Source of the DNA: Chlorobium sp.
Lineage (GTDB): Bacteria > Bacteroidota > Chlorobiia > Chlorobiales > Chlorobiaceae
Direction: 5' to 3'
Length of the DNA: 64,000 bases
Assembly (NCBI GenBank): GCA_005862225.1
Contig: SZXV01000005.1
Coordinates: 1-64,000 of the forward strand
The notes under the pieces were generated by a model, which was given only the letters and a program-made list of their open reading frames with translations, did no database searches and had not been told where the DNA came from. This document shows positions 35,167 through 42,214 of this stretch, piece by piece. Within the stretch, counting starts at the first letter, position 1, and each line of letters opens with the position of its first letter. A program made the translations under genes and the position numbers.

Positions 35167-35790
35167 TTACTTTTTACCTGCATTAGTATAAGCAGGAATA
35201 TTTGCATCAGCCGCTCCGAATAGTAGTCTCTGTCCGTTAGAAAAAATCAATTCCGAATTAAAGATTACTGTCGTATATCGTCTGTTGGGATTTGAAAATA
35301 GGTCGTAAACAGTGCCTATGTGGAGCGTGTAAACTTCACCAGGGTTTATGACTTTGTTAATTACACCGAGTCTCTCCATGCCGTCATCTTTAAAGTCCCA
35401 TAAATTTTTCTCACTGCTTAATAATCGATCTGACAAAATTGTGTCTGGTATCTGAAATATCTTGCATTTTATTTCATCCTTGTCAAGGTACTCACCACCT
35501 TCAACTGCTGTCAAAATTAAACCTAACTTTTCATGAGGTTGAAGTCCAAGCAATGTGACAGGTTTGTTTCCTGTGTTATTTATTGTTGCACGGATGTAAC
35601 CAAAGAACTTATATGTGCTATCCTTGTCCATGAAGACGGTGCTTATGAGCTTGTCATTGTGAAGTGTTACGAAAGCTTTGTTTGAATTGTATTGTATGTA
35701 AAGAGACAGTCCAGCCAAAATCAAGGCAACTATGGAAATCAGCTCGGCCCATCCAAACTCTTTTTTGATATTGAAAAATCGTTTTGCCAT
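35167..35790 (-). CDS. Cassette gene: membrane-anchored protein of unknown function
   Basis: 207 aa. One N-terminal membrane helix (LISIVALILAGLSLYIQY, about residues 16-33) is followed by a beta-rich soluble domain (NNTGNKPVTLLGLQPHEKLG; VYTLHIGTVYDLF). No family is recognised. It starts 3 bp after the stop of a 47-codon frame, so the two are probably co-translated. Confidence 0.6.
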   Translation of the reverse strand: MAKRFFNIKKEFGWAELISIVALILAGLSLYIQYNSNKAFVTLHNDKLISTVFMDKDSTYKFFGYIRATINNTGNKPVTLLGLQPHEKLGLILTAVEGGEYLDKDEIKCKIFQIPDTILSDRLLSSEKNLWDFKDDGMERLGVINKVINPGEVYTLHIGTVYDLFSNPNRRYTTVIFNSELIFSNGQRLLFGAADANIPAYTNAGKK

Positions 35791-35793
35791 ATA

Positions 35794-35937
35794 TTAAGAA
35801 ATAAGTTGTTTTTTCATGGTTTCGAATTCTTCGTCAGTTGTCATAACACTGCTACGTATATCCCTTCCTGCCGTAACAAGTGTCAGCACTGCAACTAACA
35901 TGTCCGAATGTGATATTGTTATTTCTGTTGATGTCAT
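35794..35937 (-). CDS. Cassette gene: 47-residue small protein
   Basis: MTSTEITISHSDMLVAVLTL continues to TTDEEFETMKKQLIS and stops 3 bp before the start of the membrane-protein gene. Its position at the 5' end of the cassette and tight spacing suggest a real gene or a leader peptide. No homologue recognised. Confidence 0.4.
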   Translation of the reverse strand: MTSTEITISHSDMLVAVLTLVTAGRDIRSSVMTTDEEFETMKKQLIS

Positions 35938-35982
35938 TTTTCAGAACTGTATGTTCATGTTAAAACTGTCTTTCAGCCATGC

Positions 35983-36115
35983 CGTTAACGGTTTGCGGCT
36001 TTGCGATGGTGGGGAATTTGAAATACGTCAGTTCAAATTTAGTACAAATGTTTCATAGAATTACTAAAGCTCAATTACTTCCGAAAGTCCCACTATCGCA
36101 AAACCGATGTTAGGC
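35983..36115 (-). repeat. attC-like site 3 (after cassette B)
   Basis: The arms ctttgcgatggtggg and ttttgcgatagtggg (reverse complement of the right arm) match at 13 of 15. GTTAGGC at 36109-36115 fits the GTTRRRY core exactly. On the minus strand it begins 6 bases after the stop of the gene at 36122. Confidence 0.8.
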
Positions 36116-36121
36116 GTAGGC

Positions 36122-37099
36122 TTATATCCACCAAATTCCATCACTAGGATGATATTCTGCTCCTATCATGCTATTTAATGGTAATAGCTCAAAAGCATTA
36201 ATAAAGTCTATAGGAATTTTGTCTTCATTGTTTACAGGTATAAATACTTTTGGTGGAAAAACATTTCGATGTGTATAATCTAATGCATGAGAAACTTCAA
36301 TTAAAGGTTCATACCTAGTTGCGCTAATAATATTTTGCAAATGCCTTAACAAGATAACAATATCAACATTTGGAAATTTAACAGCATGCCCGTCATTGTC
36401 TTTATAAAAAGAGTTCTCTGTTAATAGTCCAGAATAAGGTGCAGTTAAAGCAGTTACAGGCTCATAAATGTAGTCATCCCAGACAATAAATAAAGAGCTA
36501 AAATATGGCTTATCAGATAAGGTTTTGAATGAAGCAAATTTTTGATTAGCACTTTTTAAAAAGTCTTTTACTGGATTATCTCGAGGAAAAGTAATGCTAT
36601 CACCATGAATGTTTTTTGCAACATCAAGAATTTGATTACTTCTAACTGAAAGTTGAAATGGATTTGCTGTTCTTTTATTAATATGGTCTATCAGTGAAGG
36701 GGCTTTAACTTCAATGCCTATAATGAATCTTGGTGTTTCAATATTTATTTCAGGATTTTTATTGCTCTCACCAATGGTCGGCTCTAAATAGAAAATAGTA
36801 CCTTCTTCCCATTCAAATTCAATACTCTTATTTATTACATAAAGTTCTGCAAGTTTTTGAAGAATTTGTTCATAGTGAGGGAGATGTTTTTCAATTCCTG
36901 AAAAGGATGCTAAATCATCCATAAACTTGTATGCAAATCCTGGAATTCGTTCTTCAACTTTCAAACATGCATCAACAATAGACCAAGAGAAAGGATGTTC
37001 AAGGCCTATATTATAAAAGTCAAAATGATATTTAAACCAATGCCATTCAGTAAATATTTTACTTCCAAGTATTCTCTTTATTAAATCGTCTTTTGTCAT
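36122..37099 (-). CDS. Cassette gene: unknown protein with PDDEXK-like strand
   Basis: 325 aa, not recognised as a family. Around residues 125-140, ETPRFIIGIEVKAPSLIDHI has the E-x-K strand of PD-(D/E)XK nucleases, preceded by acidic residues in YLEPTIGESNKNPEINI. The C-terminal third is a separate alpha/beta part (VDIVILLRHLQNIISATRYE). It could be a restriction-like nuclease; this is inference from one motif. AT-rich, no Shine-Dalgarno sequence. Confidence 0.6.
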   Translation of the reverse strand: MTKDDLIKRILGSKIFTEWHWFKYHFDFYNIGLEHPFSWSIVDACLKVEERIPGFAYKFMDDLASFSGIEKHLPHYEQILQKLAELYVINKSIEFEWEEGTIFYLEPTIGESNKNPEINIETPRFIIGIEVKAPSLIDHINKRTANPFQLSVRSNQILDVAKNIHGDSITFPRDNPVKDFLKSANQKFASFKTLSDKPYFSSLFIVWDDYIYEPVTALTAPYSGLLTENSFYKDNDGHAVKFPNVDIVILLRHLQNIISATRYEPLIEVSHALDYTHRNVFPPKVFIPVNNEDKIPIDFINAFELLPLNSMIGAEYHPSDGIWWI

Positions 37100-37119
37100 T
37101 GTTGTTTTTTGTAGCTTAC

Positions 37120-37258
37120 GCCTAACGGTCGAGGCTTGCTATTCGGCGGGGCAAATCGAAGCTGTTTCCTGTCCAAATACAACAAAAATAAATAAAAGAA
37201 CTGCACTGTCCTAAAACCCCGCTGCCCCGCTGATAGCAAGCCTTTGTTACCGTTAGTT
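37120..37258 (-). repeat. attC-like site 4 (after cassette A)
   Basis: The strongest of the four. GCCTAAC (37120-37126) fits RYYYAAC exactly on the plus strand. The arms taacggtcgaggcttgctat and taacggtaacaaaggcttgc (reverse complement of the right arm) align well, and both continue into cggcggggca / cagcggggca. GTTAGTT closes it at 37252-37258. Confidence 0.85.
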
Positions 37259-38259
37259 TATTATTCAATTCAGATATTACTTTATTCAACAACCCTCGAT
37301 ACTCAGAAACGACTTTATAATTCTCTTTCATTTCACCTTGTCCGCCGCCCGATTCAAATAAAATGACTTGTCTTAAATGTGGATTTGCTTTCTTAGTCAT
37401 AAACTGAGATATATTACTCAAGTATCTTCCAGATTGTCCAATATCTTTTCCAATATTTCTTACTAGTAGCTCATTCTTAATCTCCTCCCTATTAAACGCT
37501 TTGTCCTTACTCAGCAATATTTCAAAGAAGGCGATTATTCTTGGTGTCAGGTCTGATTGCCTGCACAAAGAATCCTTAATTCTAATTTCTAATTCCTCAA
37601 TATCAAAGTCACTTTTTTCTAAAGAAAAAGTACTTCTAATACTTTGCTTGTGTTCTTTTTCTTTTTTCTCTTTACGGATTATATAGTCTTTAGCTTCAGG
37701 AAGCGGAATAATTAATTCAGGTGAAATAATGAGTTGTCTGTCTGGTGTAAGATAAGGCTTTAATCTTATACACTCAATATTGATTTCAAAGTCTCGAAGC
37801 CAAAGGACAGCAGAAATAACATCGGAGTGAAATTCCTTAGAAACAAGTATGATTCTTTGATTATCGTTTAAATTCTCTAAATCAACTTCAATAAAATCTT
37901 CAATCTTTGATTGTGCATCTGTCGCATCAGACCGCAAGTAAGTTGCAAACAACTCAAATATATCTTCTGTCAGAAAGTTTGCGCAATAAGATGCATATTT
38001 TATTGCTTGCCACTCCACCTCTGAACCAGAATAATTCAATAATCACCAAATTTGCTTTCTTGTCAAGCGCAAGTAAGTCCAGTTTTTTACCAGAAGGAAC
38101 ATAGAATTGTCTTGTCAGGATTAATAGTTCTTCTCCAAGTACTTTTGGAGTTTTTTCAATCCAGTCCTCTATATCGTAAGGCTCTGTCAATTTCATTTCG
38201 GCAAAATTGACCGGTGTCATTTCGATTAACCGCTTGTTCTCAATGTCTACTTTGTACAT
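37122..38259 (-). pseudogene. Cassette gene: PDDEXK nuclease-like (NucS/DUF91-like) with frameshift
   Basis: The first frame, 38259 to about 38040, reads YDIEDWIEKTPKVLGEELLI and KLDLLALDKKANLVIIEL. It then shifts into a frame giving YSGSEVEWQAIKYASYCANF that runs on to 37122. Related proteins read LVIIELK-DDSG--V-WQAIKYASYC, so the break falls exactly at the catalytic E-x-K lysine. The second frame then reads through the attC palindrome and stops in the core GTTAGG. The product would lack the active site unless the frameshift is a sequencing error or is bypassed. Confidence 0.75.
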
Positions 38260-38381
38260 GTTTCTATTGGTTTTTTTAAATTAACGGTAACTCATTTATC
38301 TATGCACCATATCCTACCGAAAGGTGCATAAAACCAGCTATTCTGGCATGCTTTATACACCTTCGAGGTGTACAATATTTT
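38260..38381. other. Possible attI region between recombinase fragment and first cassette
   Basis: 122 bases containing a perfect hairpin TACACCT-TCG-AGGTGTA (38356-38372), a second inverted repeat ATGCACC/GGTGCAT (38302-38308, 38323-38329) and a GTTACCGTTA core on the minus strand at 38281-38292. This is where an integron primary site would be. The hairpin could instead be a terminator of the recombinase gene. Confidence 0.45.
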
Positions 38382-38819
38382 TTACAAATTATCAAAGGGA
38401 CTGGAAATTTTTAGCAAACTCTGTTCGTATACGTGGGTATAAATTTTCGTCGTCTTTCTGCTCTTATGCCCTAATAACTCTTGTATGTATTGTAGATCAG
38501 TTCCTGCTTCCAGTAAATGTGTTGCATAAGAGTGCCGCAACCAATGAAGCGTTACTGGTTTTTTGTTTTTTGCAGATCGAGTGCATGTTGGCAAATCCTG
38601 ATTGTCGAGAGCTTTTTCAAAAATGCTTTTTTCCTGAAAAAGCTGCTTGAGCCTTGGCAACTCTTGTGGTGGGGCATCAAGCGCAGCAATAAATGCTCCC
38701 GATTGTTCGTCGTCAAGGGTAAAAGAACGGCGATCGGCCAGAGTCTCTTCGGCACGAGCAAGAGCGCTCTCAAGCACAAATTCACTTACTGAGCGACCTG
38801 CGTTCAGCGCCTCACTCAT
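38382..38819 (-). pseudogene. Chimeric frame: jetC start + DUF1778 antitoxin + tyrosine recombinase C-terminus
   Basis: 145 codons. MSEAL comes from the jetC start (the same atgagtgaggcgct precedes jetC at 26701). [20 protein letters not shown] to [14 protein letters not shown] is a DUF1778 antitoxin lacking its N-terminal strand. [20 protein letters not shown] and [20 protein letters not shown] with YTHV is the catalytic end of a tyrosine recombinase (HxxR, GH and Tyr present). The Arg-I half is missing, so it cannot recombine alone. The start overlaps the jetB stop, so it may be translated with jetAB. Confidence 0.8.
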
Positions 38820-39447
38820 CCTTTCCCTCCATCCCTTTTACCGGTCGCTGCAGGTATTCGTCAAGCCGTTGATCAAAATCAGCCAGCCATTGCGCATCAA
38901 TAAATGCCTTGATAATCCGGCGCACCTCTATCATCTGCCTCTCTCCCTTTAAGCGGCGGATAAAACCAAGATCGGCGATTTTATTCAGCGTGGCATCAAC
39001 TTGGTCGATCAACTTCACCTCATTGCTGGCGGGAGGGAGAAAAATCCGGATCAGCTCAACCACCTCGTCCCGCGAAAGAATCAGGCGAGTGTCGCCCGCG
39101 CCCGCATCGAACTCGGCAAGTTTTTTTCGCAGCAGCGCGAGCAGCAGGCTGACCGGGTAACTGAGCTGCCGGCGTGCCATCAGCCGGGGAGCGCTGTTCG
39201 TCCCCTCCGTTTCGACCTCGGAATTCGAGCGCAAAAAAGCGTATCCTTCTGCCTCATCGAGGATTAACTCCAGACCAAGCACCGCCACGTAATCGCGAAC
39301 GGCGGCCATCATGTTGAGCAAAGCGCTCCATAATGCCGGATTCTCCTCCTGATAAATCACCCCTTTCAATAGGGGAATCACAATTGAAGCGAGCTCCTGA
39401 CTATGAGAAGCCGGTCGGTTGTTGTCACTCTCTGTATAATTCATCAT
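38812..39447 (-). CDS. jetB: Wadjet type I subunit JetB (DUF4194, MukE/MksE-like)
   Basis: 211 aa. [20 protein letters not shown] near the N-terminus, [20 protein letters not shown] in the middle and [20 protein letters not shown] at the C-terminal winged-helix part are the DUF4194 pattern. JetB links the kleisin JetA to the JetC motor. Start and stop overlap jetA and the next frame by a few bases. Full length. The next gene in a normal operon, jetC, is replaced here by a chimera; the intact jetC is at 26704. Confidence 0.92.
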   Translation of the reverse strand: MMNYTESDNNRPASHSQELASIVIPLLKGVIYQEENPALWSALLNMMAAVRDYVAVLGLELILDEAEGYAFLRSNSEVETEGTNSAPRLMARRQLSYPVSLLLALLRKKLAEFDAGAGDTRLILSRDEVVELIRIFLPPASNEVKLIDQVDATLNKIADLGFIRRLKGERQMIEVRRIIKAFIDAQWLADFDQRLDEYLQRPVKGMEGKDE

Positions 39448-40892
39448 CCATTTCTTAATAAAATAATGCGCGGCAAGGTCGCCTCACGGGTTGTCCCCGC
39501 CGGGCTTTGCCATTGTACCTGCTCCTCTACTCCCTCATCCACCGTCGTCCGTGGCCACTCTCCGGCAAGTTGGAGATAGGCAACCAGCTCGGCCAGCCCG
39601 TTATGGAGAGGGTGACGCGCAACCACCTCCCCGAGAGTCACCTGGTTGCGCATCTGAAGTTCCAGGCGGATATTGCGCAACAGCTCAGCCCGATCCACCA
39701 CCACCTGGGCGTAGAGAATTGCGGTATCAATCTCAGCATCCCCCTCATCAAGGGCAACACCGGCAATCAGTGGCCTGAAGGGAGGGCGATAGAGCGTTCG
39801 TTCGAGAGGCAGTTCAATGAGCGCGGAGGAACCGTCGAGAGGCATGAAGCCGCCTGAGGGGAGATCGTCTCGCAAATCAAGAGCCTGGGTTTCGACATTG
39901 TGCAGAATGTCCATGATGCGCCGGTTCTCAAGCCACGCCTTGTCATCGAGAAAGCGGCGCAACTGCTCGGAGAGGCGGGCCACCGTGCGCTGGGTATGCT
40001 CTCCGGCCTCCAGCCAGTCGTAGTGAACACGCCGGAGACGGTTGTCGGGGTGCATAGAAATGATCGGCGGCAAGGCCAGCACCTCCTCCAGAAGCAGGCT
40101 CAGCTCCTCCTGGCGGGACTGCGACATGAGAAAGTCCCAGAATGCCCGAAAGCTTTTCCCCTGATCTGAGTCGGCGATGGCATCACGTTCGCCCATGATC
40201 TGCTCCAGCAGCGCTCCCTTGGCACCCTCCCAGAGGGCAATGCGCTCACGCACGCGTCGGTCGAGGGTGCGAAAGTTATTTTCCACCTCGCGAAAATCGG
40301 TCAACAACTCACGGGCCAGTTGCAGAAACTGCTGGAAGCGATCCTTCAGGCCGGTATCATCAAGCAGCGATATCTCACCGGCGCGAATGCGGGCAATTTC
40401 GGCATCAATATCGTCGCGCCGCTTTTGCAGCTCCGCAATTCGCACCTCCGGGTCAGCCTGGCTTCCCGTGCTCATCTGCCGCAACAGTTCAAAGAGGGTA
40501 AGCAGCCTCGACTCGGTGCCCACAAACGCACGCTCCGTCAAACTCTCCAGCCAGGCCAGCGCCTTTTCCGTGGAGGCTGTCAGGTCGAAGTGAGGCTCAT
40601 CCGTCCCGTCCGGATAGAATTTGCGCAGCCACCCTTTGTCGTTCTCCGCCCACTCATTCAGGTAGCTTTGCGCCGTATTGGGAAACTGGTCGGCGCCCAG
40701 TTGCTGCCGCAAGGCAAAAAGCTCATCCTCCAGTGCCTCAACCAGATCGGCCTGCGAGAGTATCCGGACATTCGGCACAATAAAGACCCGGTGCAGAAAC
40801 CCGGCCACCAGCGGCGCATGCTGGGCGCACAAGAGGCGCCAGGCAGGATGGTTCTGACGGAGCAGGTTCAGGGTGGAGTAGTCGAGAGCCAA
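39444..40892 (-). CDS. jetA: Wadjet type I subunit JetA (DUF3375, MukF/MksF-like kleisin)
   Basis: 482 aa with TTG start at 40892 (MALDYSTLNLLRQNHPAWRL). The N-terminal winged helix is followed by a long helical part (about 170-300) and a C-terminal winged helix with LQMRNQVTLGEVVARHPLHN. This is DUF3375, the kleisin of the Wadjet complex that binds the JetC heads. The same TTG start and upstream sequence recur in front of jetC. GC content is high, like jetC and jetD, unlike the AT-rich cassettes between the halves. Confidence 0.92.
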   Translation of the reverse strand: MALDYSTLNLLRQNHPAWRLLCAQHAPLVAGFLHRVFIVPNVRILSQADLVEALEDELFALRQQLGADQFPNTAQSYLNEWAENDKGWLRKFYPDGTDEPHFDLTASTEKALAWLESLTERAFVGTESRLLTLFELLRQMSTGSQADPEVRIAELQKRRDDIDAEIARIRAGEISLLDDTGLKDRFQQFLQLARELLTDFREVENNFRTLDRRVRERIALWEGAKGALLEQIMGERDAIADSDQGKSFRAFWDFLMSQSRQEELSLLLEEVLALPPIISMHPDNRLRRVHYDWLEAGEHTQRTVARLSEQLRRFLDDKAWLENRRIMDILHNVETQALDLRDDLPSGGFMPLDGSSALIELPLERTLYRPPFRPLIAGVALDEGDAEIDTAILYAQVVVDRAELLRNIRLELQMRNQVTLGEVVARHPLHNGLAELVAYLQLAGEWPRTTVDEGVEEQVQWQSPAGTTREATLPRIILLRNG

Positions 40893-41293
40893 AAGTGCTG
40901 TGTTGATTGTGGAGGAAAGAGCGCCGCCGGATGCGGGCTGTATTTGGGAGGGAAGTTAAAGATTTTTCGGCGGTTTTCTGTTGATTGATTGTTCAGCAAA
41001 TGAAAAGCAGCTTACATGAGCAAAAGCCATCGGTAGAACGGAATGAGCGTCACTGCTGTTTGTAACCATTATTGAATATGGAAATGACAATGAAAAAGAG
41101 ATCATTGGTTAATCAGGATGATAAAGAGGATCGGATATATCTTTTGTTGTCTTCTTGATTTTTTCAGGCGATCAGAATTGGGTACATAAGCAACAGGTAC
41201 TCTTTGCAGCTACCAAAATTTATAGTAATTTTATAGAAGTACTATTTGTCAAGACTTATCGAAATTAATACAACAAACCTGTCGGAGTAATAT
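40893..41293. other. Intergenic region between jetA and htpX (divergent)
   Basis: 400 bases. The first 97 (to about 40989) are repeated in front of jetC and presumably contain the jetA promoter. The rest is AT-rich with no recognisable gene and should hold the htpX promoter; CGGAG lies 8 bases before the htpX ATG. Confidence 0.45.
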
Positions 41294-42175
41294 ATGAAGC
41301 GCCTTTTTTATTTTCTTGTGACCAACCTTGCCATTATGCTGGTGCTCTCTGTGACCATGAGCATACTGGGCGTACAACCTTATCTGAATGCCTCTGGTCT
41401 CGATCTCGGCAATTTGCTGGTTTTTTCCTTTATCATCGGTTTTGGTGGCTCGTTTCTTTCACTGGCGCTATCAAAGTGGTCAGCCAAGCGCATGTCGGGC
41501 GCTGTTGTGATTAAGACACCAACCACAGCCACGGAGCAGTGGCTGGTCAATACCGTGAGAAACCAGGCGCAGAGAGTTGGCATCACCATGCCTGAAGTTG
41601 CCATATTCAACTCGCCGGAAGTCAACGCATTTGCCACCGGAATGACAAAAAACCGTTCGCTGGTAGCGGTCTCTTCCGGACTTTTGAATGCCATGACCCG
41701 TGATGAGGCTGAAGGAGTGCTGGCGCATGAGATGTCGCATATCACCAATGGTGACATGGTGACGCTGACCCTGATTCAGGGTGTTCTGAACACCTTCGTT
41801 GTCTTCCTCTCGCGTGTGATCGGCTATGCGGTCGACAAATTTGTTTTCGACACCAGACGGGGTACAGGCCCGGCATTTTTTGTGGTACGCATTGTCGCAG
41901 AGATATTCCTTGGTATTGCTGCCTCTGTTGTGGTGATGTGGTTTTCGCGTCAGCGTGAGTTCCGTGCTGATGCCGGAGCCGCAGTTCTTGCAGGCAGAGA
42001 GAAGATGATTGCGGCTCTTGAAAAGCTTCAGGCACAGCAACTTCCTTCCGTCCTGCCCAAACAGATAGCCGCTTTTGGAATCTCAGGGAGTGAGAGTCAT
42101 GGGTTGAGGAGATTATTCTCGACTCATCCAACTCTGGATGAGCGGATTGCAAGGCTTCGCGGTCAGCAGTCATAA
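41294..42175 (+). CDS. htpX: Membrane zinc protease HtpX
   Basis: 293 aa. Two N-terminal membrane helices precede the zinc site EGVLAHEMSHITNGD (HExxH near residue 141). Two more helices follow (about 155-175 and 195-215), and the third ligand is in REFRADAGAAVLAG. The C-terminal RRLFSTHPTLDERIARL is typical. HtpX degrades misfolded membrane proteins in the inner membrane. Full length. Confidence 0.95.
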   Translation: MKRLFYFLVTNLAIMLVLSVTMSILGVQPYLNASGLDLGNLLVFSFIIGFGGSFLSLALSKWSAKRMSGAVVIKTPTTATEQWLVNTVRNQAQRVGITMPEVAIFNSPEVNAFATGMTKNRSLVAVSSGLLNAMTRDEAEGVLAHEMSHITNGDMVTLTLIQGVLNTFVVFLSRVIGYAVDKFVFDTRRGTGPAFFVVRIVAEIFLGIAASVVVMWFSRQREFRADAGAAVLAGREKMIAALEKLQAQQLPSVLPKQIAAFGISGSESHGLRRLFSTHPTLDERIARLRGQQS

Positions 42176-42189
42176 ACTCTGTCGCAGCA

Positions 42190-42213
42190 GCAGGGAGATG
42201 GCTTGCTCCCTGC
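42190..42213. terminator. Hairpin between convergent htpX and priA
   Basis: GCAGGGAG and CTCCCTGC form a perfect 8-base stem with an 8-base loop between the ends of two converging genes. There is no long T run, so termination may be weak or Rho-assisted. Confidence 0.5.
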
Positions 42214-42214
42214 G

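Larger units (their letters stand above)
33866..38381 (-). mobile_element. Integron-like gene cassette array (four cassettes, truncated recombinase)
   Basis: Four minus-strand genes or gene pairs are each followed at their 3' end by a 131-139 base imperfect palindrome (33866-33996, 34992-35121, 35983-36115, 37120-37258). Each begins and ends with TAAC/GTTA-type core sites. The genes are AT-rich, unrelated to each other and lack own terminators, as in integron cassettes. A tyrosine-recombinase C-terminus encoded at 38382-38590 borders the array. The recombinase lies in the same direction as the cassettes, an arrangement reported for the Treponema denticola integron. Confidence 0.75.

Noticed and set aside
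35816-36058. 80-codon plus-strand frame in cassette C
   Set aside because: It is antisense to the 47-codon minus-strand gene and runs into the attC palindrome.
33866-37258. CRISPR array
   Set aside because: The repeated units are long, mutually different palindromes more than 800 bases apart, not short identical repeats with spacers.
37122-37260. C-terminal 45 residues of the cassette A frame
   Set aside because: This part is translation of the attC palindrome and ends in its core site; it is not a protein domain.
38382-38590. Complete integron integrase
   Set aside because: Only the catalytic C-terminus remains; the IntI-specific insert lies in the missing part, so XerC/D-like or phage origin cannot be excluded.
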